From Polynucleobacter sp. IMCC 30228 (lineage in GTDB: Bacteria; Pseudomonadota; Gammaproteobacteria; Burkholderiales; Burkholderiaceae), in contig NZ_JAJVCS010000004.1 in NCBI RefSeq assembly GCF_021395205.1, positions 186,001 through 250,000 on the forward strand: 64,000 nt of DNA. Reading direction: 5' to 3'. Below are positions 1 through 9,244 of this stretch, piece by piece (within the stretch, counting starts at the first letter, position 1; each line of letters starts with the position of its first letter). The translations under genes and the position numbers were made by a program. The notes under the pieces are model-generated. The model searched no databases, was not told the origin of the DNA, and saw only the letters and a list, made by a program, of their open reading frames with translations.

Positions 1-167
1 TCGGAATTTCTGGGGCCATTCAGCATTTGGCTGGCATGAAAGATTCGAAGGTTATTGTGGCTATTAATAAAGATCCTGAAGCACCAATTTTTGGTGTTGC
101 TGATTATGGCTTGGTAGCCGATTTATTTACTGCAATTCCTGAGCTCACTGCATTGTTAAAGAGCTGA
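1..167 (+). CDS. etfA: Electron transfer flavoprotein alpha subunit, C-terminal fragment
   Basis: Only the last 54 codons are present; the gene enters from the left edge in the frame that begins at base 3 and stops with TGA. The fragment carries the FAD-domain signature of ETF alpha: a GISGAIQH segment, then [11 protein letters not shown], then YGLVADLF near the end. ETF alpha with ETF beta takes electrons from acyl-CoA dehydrogenases and passes them to ETF-ubiquinone oxidoreductase. The next gene, 12 bases downstream on the same strand, is an acyl-CoA dehydrogenase, so donor and acceptor are probably co-transcribed. Identification from the C-terminus is strong because these motifs are highly conserved. 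Confidence 0.93.
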   Translation, partial: GISGAIQHLAGMKDSKVIVAINKDPEAPIFGVADYGLVADLFTAIPELTALLKS

Positions 168-179
168 TCTGCCATTGTC

Positions 180-1967
180 ATGACATACCATGCGCCAGTG
201 AAGGACATGTTGTTTGTGATGCAAGAATTGGCTGATTTGGCTAAGGTAGTGCAATATCCGCGGTACGCTGAAGCGGGTGCTGATGAAGAACTGGCCCCCG
301 CTGTTTTAGAAGAGTCTGCGAAATTCAATGAGACTGTTATTGCACCGCTGAACTGGGCTGGCGACCAGAATCCCAGCACTTGGAATAACGGTGTGGTGAG
401 CATGACTGCTGGCTTTAAAGAAGCCTTGCAGCAATATGCAGATGCTGGCTGGCAGGGTGTGATTCATCCCGCGCAGTATGGCGGCCAAGGCCTACCCAAA
501 TTAATTGCTACACCCTGCTTAGAGATGGTCAATGCAGCTAACCTCTCTTTTGCTTTATGTCCGCTCTTAACTGATGGTGCGATTGAAGCTCTGTTAATTG
601 CCGCTAATGATGATTTAAAGGCGCAATATTTACCCGCGATGATTTCTGGTGCTTGGGCTGGCACAATGAACTTAACTGAGCCGCAAGCTGGCTCCGATCT
701 TTCCTTGGTGCGCACCCGCGCTGAACCAGAAGCCGATGGTAGTTATCGGCTCTTCGGCACCAAAATTTATATCACCTATGGTGAACACGATATGACTGAC
801 AATATCGTGCATTTGGTATTGGCTCGAACTCCGCACGCGCCAGCGGGAATCAAAGGCATTTCTTTATTTGTGGTGCCAAAATTCCTGTTAGCAGCAGATG
901 GTAGTTTAGGTGCGCGAAATGAAGTTGAGTGCATTTCAATAGAACATAAATTGGGGATTAAAGCGAGCCCCACTGCAGTTTTACAGTTTGGCGATCAGAG
1001 TGGTGCAATCGGCTATCTGGTGGGCGAAGAAAATCGTGGGCTGGAGTATATGTTTGTGATGATGAATGCCTCTCGCTTTGCAGTAGGCATTCAGGGCATA
1101 GCGGTGGCTGATCGAGCTTATCAAAAGGCCGTTGCTTATGCTAAAGATCGGGTGCAAGGGCGTGATTTAGATGGTTCAGAAAATTCTGTCAGCATTATTC
1201 ATCAACCTGATGTGAAACGCATGTTGTTAACGATGCGGGCTTACACCGAAGCAGCGCGCGCATTAGCCTACATGGCTGCTGCTCAATACGATGCTGCACA
1301 TGCTGCTGTAGATCTTAAGCAGCGAACCCATGGCCAAGGGCTGTATGAATTTTTAGTGCCTATTGTTAAAGGCTTCTCTACTGAAATGGCGATAGAGGTT
1401 GCGAGTCTTGGCGTGCAAGTGCACGGCGGAATGGGTTTTATTGAGGAGACTGGCGCCGCGCAGTTTTATCGTGATGCGCGTATTTTGACGATTTATGAAG
1501 GTACCACAGCTATTCAGGCCAATGATTTGATCGGTCGTAAAACGGTCCGCGATGGGGGCAAAGTAGCCTATGAACTCATTGCCAGTATTGTGGCTACAGA
1601 AGCGAACTTGAGGACCAGTAATAGCGTTGCTGCACTAGCAGTGTTAGCACAATTACAAATAGGTCGCTTGGCTTTTGAGCAAGTACTGAGCTATATCTTA
1701 TTGCACGCCAAAACAGAAGTTAAAAATGTGTATGCTGGCAGTTACGCCTATTTAAAGCTATGCGGTCTAGTATTAGGCGCCTGGCAAATGGCGCGCGCAC
1801 TACTAGCTGCAGAGCGTTTACGTGATCAAGATCCAACATTTTATGAGGCGAAAATAATCACCGCCCAATTTTTTGCTGAAAATTTACTGCCTCAGGCGAG
1901 TGCTTTAGCCACTAGTATTATTACTGGGGGCGCTATTACCAATGCTCTCGCTAGCGAACAATTTTAA
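180..1967 (+). CDS. Acyl-CoA dehydrogenase, long 595-residue type
   Basis: Flavoenzyme of the acyl-CoA dehydrogenase family that introduces a trans-2 double bond into an acyl-CoA and hands electrons to ETF, whose alpha subunit lies just upstream. Visible are the flavin-binding NLTEPQAGSDL segment (about residues 164-174), VHGGMGFIEE near 420, and IYEGTTAIQAND with the probable catalytic glutamate at 440. At 595 residues it is longer than the roughly 380-residue short-chain enzymes: an N-terminal helical extension and a C-terminal helical domain place it with the DmdC-like or fatty-acid FadE-like subgroup. Chain-length preference cannot be read from sequence. The ATG at 180 follows etfA by 12 bases. 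Confidence 0.93.
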   Translation: MTYHAPVKDMLFVMQELADLAKVVQYPRYAEAGADEELAPAVLEESAKFNETVIAPLNWAGDQNPSTWNNGVVSMTAGFKEALQQYADAGWQGVIHPAQYGGQGLPKLIATPCLEMVNAANLSFALCPLLTDGAIEALLIAANDDLKAQYLPAMISGAWAGTMNLTEPQAGSDLSLVRTRAEPEADGSYRLFGTKIYITYGEHDMTDNIVHLVLARTPHAPAGIKGISLFVVPKFLLAADGSLGARNEVECISIEHKLGIKASPTAVLQFGDQSGAIGYLVGEENRGLEYMFVMMNASRFAVGIQGIAVADRAYQKAVAYAKDRVQGRDLDGSENSVSIIHQPDVKRMLLTMRAYTEAARALAYMAAAQYDAAHAAVDLKQRTHGQGLYEFLVPIVKGFSTEMAIEVASLGVQVHGGMGFIEETGAAQFYRDARILTIYEGTTAIQANDLIGRKTVRDGGKVAYELIASIVATEANLRTSNSVAALAVLAQLQIGRLAFEQVLSYILLHAKTEVKNVYAGSYAYLKLCGLVLGAWQMARALLAAERLRDQDPTFYEAKIITAQFFAENLLPQASALATSIITGGAITNALASEQF

Positions 1968-1988
1968 ATTGGGCGTGCACACTATTTT

Positions 1989-2453
1989 TTATTGCGAGAG
2001 TTTACGCGCTTCTGCCAATTGGGCAATAAAAAATTGCTCAAATGCAATCGCTAGAAAAGTCATCATTACTCCAGCCCCGAAGACCAACGAAAAAATCACG
2101 GTTAACACGGTTAGCCAGCCTGATTGAGTAGCTTGCTGCGGGTCAATTAAGGGATTGAATTGGGCATCCCAGCGTTGATCGGTACGTAAACCAAAGGCAA
2201 TTGTCGTTAGCCAACTGGCCTCTAAAGAAATAAAGCCTAGCGTTAATAATATCCAGCCGAGTACGGAATTTAATTCGGCACCCTGCAAGATGGTCCAGCC
2301 GATGCAACCTAAAAGCAGGGCGAGTAACTGAGACCAAGCCCAAAATGAGGAAAGGCCGCGCAAATAAAAACAATTCATGCCTGTGCCAGGCAAAAGTAGG
2401 CCAAGGGCGCAAAAGAGCAGTTTTGATTTCCGTTTAATTTGGATAGTGGGCAA
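1989..2453 (-). CDS. Hypothetical multi-pass membrane protein
   Basis: A 154-residue protein I do not recognise. It starts with a basic stretch (IKRKSK), followed by hydrophobic segments around residues 11-30, 36-55, 61-85 and 112-140, so three or four transmembrane helices are likely, with a polar loop near residues 88-110. The first segments resemble the glycine-rich turn of small TM2-like proteins (LLPGTGMNCFYLRG), but this is weak. It converges on the acyl-CoA dehydrogenase, leaving a 21-base gap, and lies 14 bases downstream of the META-domain lipoprotein gene on the same strand, with which it may be co-transcribed. Confidence 0.7.
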   Translation of the reverse strand: MPTIQIKRKSKLLFCALGLLLPGTGMNCFYLRGLSSFWAWSQLLALLLGCIGWTILQGAELNSVLGWILLTLGFISLEASWLTTIAFGLRTDQRWDAQFNPLIDPQQATQSGWLTVLTVIFSLVFGAGVMMTFLAIAFEQFFIAQLAEARKLSQ

Positions 2454-2467
2454 GTAGCGTTACTCTC

Positions 2468-3028
2468 TTAATTCTTTTTTGGGTTTATGGAGGCGGGTCG
2501 TTGTATAAAGCTGAGCACTTCACGGTCACGACCAATGAGGAGCAGTCGATCACCATCACGCACTAGATTACGATAATCATTGAGTTCATAAAGAAAATCA
2601 TTTTCTAATTCATTTCTTGGGCCCGAACAAGACATACGGGTACTAGCCACGCGTTCAATGCTAATACCTCGTGCTTCCTCAACAATCTCACCAGTAAAGC
2701 GGTTGCAGCCAGTAAAACCACTGATGATGAGGCCTTGAGGAGCGAATTCAAATTGAATCGGCTGGCCCAGATCCCCTTGAGGAATTGGTCGCTGACGCAC
2801 CTCTCCGGCAGTATTGGGGGGTAAATTCCAACGTATCAGTTCCCACTTAGTGCCGCGCAATTCCGCATAAGGCGGGCTTACTCTAGCGGCGCAAGGTGGG
2901 GTAAGGCTGCTGCAGGCGGTAAGAAGGCCTAGTAAGCAGCTGATGACGATGCCTTTAATAGGCGATAAGCAGATCGCCGATAGGGGCCTAGATGGCGTAT
3001 AAGATGTTGTTTTTAAGGGGTTTTTCAT
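2468..3028 (-). CDS. META domain-containing lipoprotein (HslJ-like)
   Basis: A 186-residue secreted protein. A hydrophobic segment ends in a lipobox, LLTACSS, with the lipidated cysteine at about residue 39, so it is probably anchored in the outer membrane. The mature part starts with LRGTKWELIRWN and contains ISGFTGCNRFTGE, both hallmarks of the META domain found in the heat-inducible E. coli protein HslJ. The molecular function of META domains is unknown. The region before the lipobox is unusually long for a signal peptide, and no ribosome binding site is visible before this ATG, so the true start may be internal. It appears to head a two-gene minus-strand unit. Confidence 0.78.
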   Translation of the reverse strand: MKNPLKTTSYTPSRPLSAICLSPIKGIVISCLLGLLTACSSLTPPCAARVSPPYAELRGTKWELIRWNLPPNTAGEVRQRPIPQGDLGQPIQFEFAPQGLIISGFTGCNRFTGEIVEEARGISIERVASTRMSCSGPRNELENDFLYELNDYRNLVRDGDRLLLIGRDREVLSFIQRPASINPKKN

Positions 3029-3154
3029 ATCTAGCTAATGATAGGTTAGGGAATTTGATGGCTCAAAGCACGGTTTTCATCTAGAATATGGGGTTCTCTG
3101 CTTTGGCATGAGTCATCAATAACCCGTTTTCATTTTAGATTTTAAGGAATAAGT

Positions 3155-3406
3155 ATGGTCGTCATTCGACTGGCACGTGGAGGTTCTAAGAACCGCCCCT
3201 TTTATAGCATTGTTGCAACCGATAAACGCAATCGTCGTGACTCGAACTTCATTGAGCGTCTGGGTTATTTCAACCCGAATGCTGTTGAATCCGAGCAGGC
3301 CATGCGTATTGCGCAAGAACGCATGACTTACTGGACTACCGTCGGTGCTCAAATTTCGCCGACTGTAAAACGCTTGATCAAAGATCATCCTGCTGCTGTA
3401 GTTTAA
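3155..3406 (+). CDS. rpsP: 30S ribosomal protein S16
   Basis: Small-subunit protein of 83 residues, the usual length, beginning [17 protein letters not shown] as in S16 across bacteria, with the IERLGYFNP segment following. S16 binds 16S rRNA and is needed for 30S assembly. A clear AAGGA ribosome binding site lies about 8 bases before the ATG. It is the first gene of rpsP-rimM-trmD-rplS, an order conserved in proteobacteria. A TAGAAT hexamer at 3082-3087 may be the operon -10 element, although no convincing -35 is at the right distance. Confidence 0.98.
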   Translation: MVVIRLARGGSKNRPFYSIVATDKRNRRDSNFIERLGYFNPNAVESEQAMRIAQERMTYWTTVGAQISPTVKRLIKDHPAAVV

Positions 3407-3412
3407 GCTGAG

Positions 3413-3970
3413 GTGGCTGATTCACTGCCAGACGATTTAGTTGAGCTAGGCCAAATTCAAGATGCACAAGCCTTGCAGGGCGGAATTAAAGTTCGCCCTT
3501 TTTCCCCAGATCCCGTTGCCCTATTAGCAATTAAGTCGGTTTGGTTGTCGTTGCGCCCCCATTTGGCGGAAGATGCCGCTGGTGAAAAGTCTCCTAGTTC
3601 AGTTTTCTCCCCCCAAAAATATGCTGTTAAGCAGGCGAAGAGCCATAGTGGCTTAGTCGTGCTCCACCTAGAGGGGGTAACTGATCGTGATGCAGCCTTA
3701 GCTTTAAAGGGCGGTCGTATTTTAGCGAGACGAAGCGATTTTCCAAAGCCTGAGAATGACGCGTATTACTGGGTTGATTTGATCGCCTGTAAAGTAATTA
3801 ATCTCCAGGGGGAAGATTTGGGCGAGGTAATCGAGATTACGGATAACGCAGCCCACCCGATCTTGTCAGTCGGACCAAAACCTATCCTGATTCCCTTTGT
3901 ACCCGAAATCATTAAAAAAGTGGATTTATCTTCCCGTACCATTGAGCTTGATTGGCAAGCCGACTGGTAA
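3413..3970 (+). CDS. rimM: Ribosome maturation factor RimM
   Basis: RimM binds S19 in the 30S head and helps 16S rRNA processing. The 185-residue product has the RimM N-terminal domain (LVELGQIQDAQALQGGIKVRPF) and the PRC-barrel-like half (YYWVDLIACKVINLQGEDLGEV, then HPILSV and IPFVPEII). The start is a GTG. The reading frame is the same as that of rpsP, whose TAA lies only six bases upstream, and GAGG overlaps the start codon rather than sitting at normal distance, so translation may depend on ribosomes finishing rpsP. No other start codon lies between the two genes in this frame. Confidence 0.93.
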   Translation: MADSLPDDLVELGQIQDAQALQGGIKVRPFSPDPVALLAIKSVWLSLRPHLAEDAAGEKSPSSVFSPQKYAVKQAKSHSGLVVLHLEGVTDRDAALALKGGRILARRSDFPKPENDAYYWVDLIACKVINLQGEDLGEVIEITDNAAHPILSVGPKPILIPFVPEIIKKVDLSSRTIELDWQADW

Positions 3971-3983
3971 GAAAGGGGCTTCA

Positions 3984-4733
3984 ATGCGCTTTGATGTCGT
4001 TACCATCTTTCCCGAAATGTTCTCCGCTTTGACCAAGTGGGGTGTAACAGGGCGTGCATGTGAGCACCAGCTAACTAGCGTAAGTCTTTGGAATCCAAGG
4101 GATTTTTCTACTGATGCCCGTAAAACAGTCGATGATAGGGCTTATGGCGGTGGTCCTGGCATGGTGATGATGGCCAAGCCGCTTGAAGATGCGGTCGAGG
4201 CAATTCAGGCGCAACATCAACAGCTAGGCATTCGTTCAGGCCCAGTCTGCCTTTTAGCCCCGCAAGGAAAAGCATTTTCGCAACAGATAGCAGCAGATAT
4301 CCTCAATTACGGTAATTTAACCCTAATTTGCGGTAGGTACGAGGCAGTTGACCAGCGTTTTATTGAGCGCAAGGTCGATTTACAGCTTTCTTTGGGGGAT
4401 TTTGTGCTTTCTGGGGGTGAATTACCTGCCATGGCGATGATGGATGCGGTGATTCGCTTAATTCCTGGGGCCCTTGGGGATCAAGAGTCAGCAGCCCAAG
4501 ATAGCTTTATAAATGGCCTTTTGGACTATCCGCACTACACCCGACCAGAAATAGTTGGTAATTTATCTGTGCCGGACGTGCTTTTAGGCGGACATCACGC
4601 TAAAATAATGGGTTGGCGTCGGCAGCAGTCTTTGGCGCTGACAAAAAGGTTACGACCAGATCTCATTGAGTCTGCTCGTGCAAAAGGGTTATTAAGTCAA
4701 GAGGATGAGCAGTTTCTTCATTCTCTAGCTTAA
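3984..4733 (+). CDS. trmD: tRNA (guanine-N1-)-methyltransferase TrmD
   Basis: Methylates G37 of tRNAs that have G at position 36, preventing +1 frameshifting. The 249-residue product starts MRFDVVTIFPEMF and carries the SPOUT trefoil-knot motifs: YGGGPGMVM, LICGRYEAVDQRF, LSLGDFVLSGGELPAM, and the C-terminal GHHAKIMGWRR. I place the start at the ATG at 3984 because GAAAGGGG sits just before it and the family begins there; an open frame runs further upstream inside rimM but is not conserved protein. It is the third gene of the rpsP operon, 13 bases after rimM. Confidence 0.97.
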   Translation: MRFDVVTIFPEMFSALTKWGVTGRACEHQLTSVSLWNPRDFSTDARKTVDDRAYGGGPGMVMMAKPLEDAVEAIQAQHQQLGIRSGPVCLLAPQGKAFSQQIAADILNYGNLTLICGRYEAVDQRFIERKVDLQLSLGDFVLSGGELPAMAMMDAVIRLIPGALGDQESAAQDSFINGLLDYPHYTRPEIVGNLSVPDVLLGGHHAKIMGWRRQQSLALTKRLRPDLIESARAKGLLSQEDEQFLHSLA

Positions 4734-4834
4734 TAAAAATGGTTTAATTGCATCCTCTATCTGGTCCGCTCTCAGGTATTTATTACTAAGAGGTAAACGG
4801 GATTAAACGCAGACATGATGTTTAAGGAGTTGTA

Positions 4835-5245
4835 ATGAATTTGATTGAAAAAATTGAGCAAGAAGAAATTGCTCGTCTCAGTGCTAATAAAAAAATGCCG
4901 AGCTTTGCGCCTGGCGATACCATTGTGGTTAGTGTCAATGTGGTTGAGGGCACGCGTAAGCGAACACAGGCTTTTGAAGGCGTCGTGATTGCAAAACGCA
5001 ACCGTGGCCTGAATTCCAGCTTTATTGTGCGAAAAATTTCCTCTGGAGAAGGGGTCGAGCGAACCTTTCAGTTATATTCACCCCTAATTGCTAATATTGA
5101 GGTGAAGCGTCGCGGCGATGTTCGTCGTGCCAAGCTCTATTACTTGCGCGATCGCTCAGGCAAATCTGCGCGTATTAAAGAAAAGTTGCAAGCCCGCGTT
5201 AAAGCGGTGGTTGCTGAAGTTGTTGAAGCGCCTGCCACTGAATAA
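4835..5245 (+). CDS. rplS: 50S ribosomal protein L19
   Basis: Large-subunit protein at the subunit interface, needed for 30S-50S bridges. It shows the L19 core: [33 protein letters not shown] in outline, then [12 protein letters not shown] and the basic [19 protein letters not shown] end. At 136 residues it is somewhat longer than the 115 of E. coli because of a C-terminal Ala/Val/Glu-rich tail, common in Burkholderiales. AAGGAG lies 8 bases before the ATG. It closes the rpsP operon and is followed by a strong terminator hairpin. The 101-base gap after trmD shows no clear element. Confidence 0.97.
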   Translation: MNLIEKIEQEEIARLSANKKMPSFAPGDTIVVSVNVVEGTRKRTQAFEGVVIAKRNRGLNSSFIVRKISSGEGVERTFQLYSPLIANIEVKRRGDVRRAKLYYLRDRSGKSARIKEKLQARVKAVVAEVVEAPATE

Positions 5246-5269
5246 GGGCATTTTTCAGCGGCAAAACTA

Positions 5270-5292
5270 AGGCGACTACAGTCGCCTTTTTT
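5270..5292 (+). terminator. Rho-independent terminator after rplS
   Basis: AGGCGAC and GTCGCCT form a perfect 7-base-pair stem around a short TACA-centred loop, followed directly by a run of T. It ends the rpsP-rimM-trmD-rplS operon, 25 bases after the rplS stop and before the Nudix gene. Confidence 0.9.
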
Positions 5293-5311
5293 ATTACCCT
5301 AAAATAGTCCA

Positions 5312-6043
5312 ATGATGTCTAAACTTTCGCCGTCCGCTACCTCGATTGCCGTACCACTTGGGTTTAATCCGCAGGCGGTTCCGATTCAGTCTAATTGTGC
5401 TGGCGAGCCATCAATTGCAAGTAGTAGGCTACTACCCGATCAATTGCGCCAGCGTTTTATTGCGCCACCAATATGGACGCCGGAAATTACCGATGAAAAT
5501 CGCCATGTGATGGCCAGCGATATTATTGCGCAGCGCCAAGCACAAGGCCTTTCGACTCAAGCTGCAGTGCTGATTCCGCTGGTCTTACGAGCAGCTGGTA
5601 TAGCTGTTTTATTGACGCAAAGAACCGATCATCTTCACGACCATGCGGGGCAAATTAGCTTTCCTGGGGGGCGCATGGAGTCAAGCGATAGTAGCGCTGC
5701 GGTGACCGCCTTACGTGAGAGTTATGAGGAGGTTGGGCTAGCAGCTGATCAGGTTGAGTTACTAGGTCAATTGCCTGAATATTTAACGGTCTCGGGGTAT
5801 CGCGTTACTCCCATCGTAGGTTTAGTGCATCCACAGACCAATTATGTTTTAGATGAATTCGAAGTGGCTGACGCGTTTGAGGTGCCTTTAACATTCTTAA
5901 TGAATCCGGCCCATCACCAAGTGCGCGTGGCAACTAGCGAGCAGGGCAGTCGTCGGTTTTACGCGATGCCCTTCGAAAATCGTTTTATTTGGGGTGCTAC
6001 AGCAGGTATGCTGCGCAACCTTTATCATTTACTTAAAGTATGA
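5312..6043 (+). CDS. Nudix hydrolase, probable CoA pyrophosphatase (NudL-like)
   Basis: Predicted to hydrolyse CoA and its derivatives to phosphopantetheine and 3',5'-ADP. The 243-residue protein has the Nudix box spread over GRMESSDSSAAVTALRES and the following YEEVGL, preceded by the CoA-type signature DHAGQISFPGG, seen in the E. coli YeaB/NudL group. The first 90 residues, before AAVLIPLVLRAAG, look variable. The gene follows the rplS terminator by about 20 bases, so it needs its own promoter, which I cannot locate. Its TGA overlaps the next gene's ATG by four bases. Substrate is inferred from the motif only. Confidence 0.88.
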   Translation: MMSKLSPSATSIAVPLGFNPQAVPIQSNCAGEPSIASSRLLPDQLRQRFIAPPIWTPEITDENRHVMASDIIAQRQAQGLSTQAAVLIPLVLRAAGIAVLLTQRTDHLHDHAGQISFPGGRMESSDSSAAVTALRESYEEVGLAADQVELLGQLPEYLTVSGYRVTPIVGLVHPQTNYVLDEFEVADAFEVPLTFLMNPAHHQVRVATSEQGSRRFYAMPFENRFIWGATAGMLRNLYHLLKV

Positions 6044-7002
6044 TTTTCTTCTCCATTCTCTTTGCCCTCATTGCTGAACAATATCGGCAAGTCAATGCAC
6101 AGCATTGGGTTCGTCGTTGGAGTGTTGCTTGGCTAGATTGGGTTGCCAAAGAATTTAGCGGCAAAGCTGGGCAGGGTGCCACTCCAGTTGGGGCTCGCCT
6201 CGCCTGTTTGATTGCTTTTATTTTGCCAACCTTTTTAGTTTTTATTATTCACATTGCTTGCATGATGACGTATCCAATTTTGGCTTTCTTCTGGAATGTC
6301 TTAATTGTGTATTGGTTCTTTGGTTTTCGTCAATTTAGTCATTCTTTTACAGCGGTGCATCAGGCCATTCAAAACCATGATCTGCCAGCAGCGCGCCTTG
6401 CATTGGGTGAGTGGTATGGACCCGATTTAGAGCTTGCACATTTAAATGAAATTGAGATTATTTCTTTGGCTTTAGAAAAAGCCATTATTGGCTCGCATCG
6501 TCATGTATTTGGCGTATTTTTTTGGTTTCTGATGCCCCTAGGGCCTGGCGGCGTTGTTTTATACCGTTTGGCCGATATGGCCGCCGAGCGTTGGGGTAAG
6601 CATGTGCCCAATTCACATAATTTAGAAGCGGCTGCCCGTCATTTCTTTTATGTGCTCGATTGGGTGCCGGCACGTTTAACGGCGATGAGTTTTGCTTTGG
6701 CTGGAAATTTTGAAGACACCATCTATGCTTGGCGCTATCTCACGCATAAGTGGACTGATGAATTATCAGCAGTGATTTTAGCGGCCGGTAGTGGCGCTCT
6801 GGGTGTTCGCTTAGGTGAGCCTTTACGTGAGCCTGATAGTGAAGAAGCTTTACGCATGGCTGAGGCGGGTGACGCGCCAATTTATGATGTAGGGCTTGAG
6901 CCTAGTGAAAGAACATTGCGTTCGGCAATTGGTTTAGTCTGGCGCGTGATTATTGCTCTAATGATTTTGTTGGCAATGTTGACTATCGCTGTTTGGCTGT
7001 AG
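6040..7002 (+). CDS. CobD/CbiB family membrane protein
   Basis: An integral membrane protein of 320 residues with hydrophobic helices near residues 1-15, 55-100, 160-175 and 300-320. It starts MIFFSILFALIAEQYR and contains VLDWVPARLTAMSFALAGNFEDTIYAWR, the characteristic CobD/CbiB signature (adenosylcobinamide-phosphate synthase family). Betaproteobacteria carry this relative outside any cobalamin pathway, and no cobalamin gene is nearby, so the enzymatic role is doubtful; the AmpE branch of the same fold is another comparison. It is translationally coupled to the Nudix gene (ATGA) and its last 20 bases overlap the convergent rsgA. Confidence 0.82.
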   Translation: MIFFSILFALIAEQYRQVNAQHWVRRWSVAWLDWVAKEFSGKAGQGATPVGARLACLIAFILPTFLVFIIHIACMMTYPILAFFWNVLIVYWFFGFRQFSHSFTAVHQAIQNHDLPAARLALGEWYGPDLELAHLNEIEIISLALEKAIIGSHRHVFGVFFWFLMPLGPGGVVLYRLADMAAERWGKHVPNSHNLEAAARHFFYVLDWVPARLTAMSFALAGNFEDTIYAWRYLTHKWTDELSAVILAAGSGALGVRLGEPLREPDSEEALRMAEAGDAPIYDVGLEPSERTLRSAIGLVWRVIIALMILLAMLTIAVWL

Positions 7003-7960
7003 TAATACCCATCATTTGGATATCAGCGGTTTGCGAGTCTGAGCGTAGTTGACGAAATAAAGCCAAACGCTCTGGTGCAATTATGTGCTTAGCAACCGCT
7101 TCACGAATCACACAGCCAGGCTCTGTTTCATGGGCGCAATTATGAAAACGACAGTGCCCCAGATAGTCTTTGAACTCGCGAAATGCATGTTGTAACTCAC
7201 TCACTGAGAGATGAGCAAGACCAAATTCTTGAAAACCGGGTGAGTCGATAAGGGCGCCTAATTTACCATCTGCTATGCCCCATTCACTGGGTAAATTAAA
7301 ATAGCGACAGGCAGTAGTTGTATGTTTGCCGGTATCAAGGCGCACAGAATACTCTTGGGTGACGGCCGCGGCATTGGGTACCCAAGCATTCAGTAAACTT
7401 GATTTACCCATACCCGATTGGCCAACCAGTACAGAAACTTTACCCTGCAGCGCGCCATGAAGACGCTCGAGTGAGGCGGTATCAAATTTTGCGGAGACTT
7501 CACTCACTGGATAGCCCATGCGTGCATAGGGCTCAATCAATTTTCGCGCAGTTTCAATTGAGTCGCTTAAGTCACATTTATTAAGCAAGATATGTAAACC
7601 AATTTGATTGGCCTCTGCTGCCACAACTGCACGCCCTAGCAGGTCTGGAGAAAAAGCGGGTTGAGTTGCCAAGACCACGAGGATTTGATCCACATTAGCA
7701 GCGATTAATTTACTTTTAAATGCATCGGAGCGATAAAGCAAATTACGGCGGGGCTCAATTTCAACTAAGCGCGCTTGTCTATCAGAACTTCTTTCTAATT
7801 GCAAAATATCACCCACTGCACCCAAATGGCGTTTGCCTGGCGTGGTCACTTCGATCAGTGGCCCGCCATGGGATTGATGCTTAGATACATCGGTACGCAG
7901 AGTTTGGGCTAAATAATGCCTGCCATACGAAGCTATTAGTAGGGCGCGACTAAGCGACAT
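6983..7960 (-). CDS. rsgA: Small ribosomal subunit biogenesis GTPase RsgA
   Basis: Circularly permuted GTPase that checks late 30S assembly. In the 325-residue product the GTPase motifs come in permuted order: NKCD (about 127-130), then GQSGMGKSSLLN (about 180), then DSPG (about 240). An N-terminal OB-fold precedes them, and a C-terminal zinc-binding element (CRFHNCAHETEPGC) follows. All key residues are present. The 3' end overlaps the convergent CobD-like gene by 20 bases. Upstream, 30 bases separate it from the M48 protease gene on the same strand, so the two may be co-transcribed. Confidence 0.96.
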   Translation of the reverse strand: MSLSRALLIASYGRHYLAQTLRTDVSKHQSHGGPLIEVTTPGKRHLGAVGDILQLERSSDRQARLVEIEPRRNLLYRSDAFKSKLIAANVDQILVVLATQPAFSPDLLGRAVVAAEANQIGLHILLNKCDLSDSIETARKLIEPYARMGYPVSEVSAKFDTASLERLHGALQGKVSVLVGQSGMGKSSLLNAWVPNAAAVTQEYSVRLDTGKHTTTACRYFNLPSEWGIADGKLGALIDSPGFQEFGLAHLSVSELQHAFREFKDYLGHCRFHNCAHETEPGCVIREAVAKHIIAPERLALFRQLRSDSQTADIQMMGITTAKQR

Positions 7961-7990
7961 GGAACGCGAGCCATTGGGGTTAAGAGTGCA

Positions 7991-9241
7991 TCAGCGGCTT
8001 TGCTTTAAATTCGCAATGCGCAGCGGTGCAGGGGGATGTGAGCTATAGAATGCGGTGTAGAGCGGATCGGGAGTTAAGGTTGACGCATTGTCTTGATAGA
8101 GCTTCACTAATGCTGAAATTAAATCGCTCGCAGACGATTTTTCAGCCGCAAAGTTATCGGCCTCATATTCATGTTTACGAGAAGCAAGGCTATTAAGGGG
8201 GGTAAGGAAAAAACCAAATACGGGTGACACCAACATAAATAAGGCCAATGCTAAACCGCCGTTATAGCCAGACAGACTCGGTGTGACACCCAGATCAAAA
8301 TAGAACCAAGGTTGCCCACTAAGCCAGCCTAAGAGTGCTAATACCACTAAGCTGAGGGCAAATGACACCAATAAACGTTTGCGGATATGTTTACGTTTGA
8401 AGTGGCCTAACTCATGCGCTAAAACTGCCTCGACTTCGCCCGGGTTTAGTTTTTCAATCAGCGTATCGAAAAAAACAATTCGCTTCGCCTTGCCAATTCC
8501 CGTGAAATAAGCATTACCGTGGGCACTGCGGGTACTGCCATCCATCACAAAGAGGCCTTGACTAGCAAAGTCACAGCGCTTTAAAAGTTGTTCAATTTGA
8601 ATTTTGAGGGGACCATCTTCAAGGGCTTTAAATTTGTTAAACAGTGGTGCAATAAAGGTTGGAAATAGCCACAGTAATAGGCCATTGAATGCAGTCCAGA
8701 CAAACCAAGTCCACAGCCACCAGAGCGGCCCTGCCTCAGCCATTAAGCTTAGGATTACCCACAGCAGTGGTAGGCCCAAAGCAGCACCTAAGACCACGCC
8801 CTTTAATAAATCGAGGCAAAACAGTTTTAGGGTCATGCGATTAAAGCCAAAGGCCTCTTCAAGCTTGAATTGCTTGTACCAACTAAAGGGTAAATCGAGC
8901 ACCCCAGTAATGATGAAGATGCTGCACAGTAAAGCGATTTGTTGCGAAATGCCATTCCCAAGCCATTGCGTGAGTTGTTGATTTAAGTATTCAAGACCCC
9001 CCAAGAGCGTGAAGGAGATTAAGACGATGGCACTCAGAATGTTTTCAATAGTGCCTAAGCGTAATTTGGCGATGGTGTAGTCGGCAGCTTTTTGATGTTC
9101 TACCAAAGAGATCCTTGTCGCAAATTCGGCCGGGACGACATCACGATGTTGGGCGACATACCTTATTTGCCGCTGGGCAAGCCAGTAGCGTATGCCAAAG
9201 CTAAGAAAAAAGGCGCTCAAGAAGATAATTGTGAAGGTCAT
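7991..9241 (-). CDS. M48 family zinc metallopeptidase (Ste24/HtpX-like)
   Basis: Membrane-embedded protease of 416 residues. The zinc site HELGH is at residues 276-280 inside [14 protein letters not shown], with a further glutamate ligand in the HEYEAD segment near 360. Hydrophobic helices lie near residues 1-20, 65-80, 100-115, 145-170, 180-205, 290-310 and 325-350, the multi-spanning layout of eukaryotic Ste24p rather than the shorter HtpX. Likely role is turnover of membrane or exported proteins; the natural substrate is unknown. It is divergent from orn, with only a few bases between the two starts. No ribosome binding site is evident before its ATG. Confidence 0.92.
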   Translation of the reverse strand: MTFTIIFLSAFFLSFGIRYWLAQRQIRYVAQHRDVVPAEFATRISLVEHQKAADYTIAKLRLGTIENILSAIVLISFTLLGGLEYLNQQLTQWLGNGISQQIALLCSIFIITGVLDLPFSWYKQFKLEEAFGFNRMTLKLFCLDLLKGVVLGAALGLPLLWVILSLMAEAGPLWWLWTWFVWTAFNGLLLWLFPTFIAPLFNKFKALEDGPLKIQIEQLLKRCDFASQGLFVMDGSTRSAHGNAYFTGIGKAKRIVFFDTLIEKLNPGEVEAVLAHELGHFKRKHIRKRLLVSFALSLVVLALLGWLSGQPWFYFDLGVTPSLSGYNGGLALALFMLVSPVFGFFLTPLNSLASRKHEYEADNFAAEKSSASDLISALVKLYQDNASTLTPDPLYTAFYSSHPPAPLRIANLKQSR

Positions 9242-9244
9242 GAG

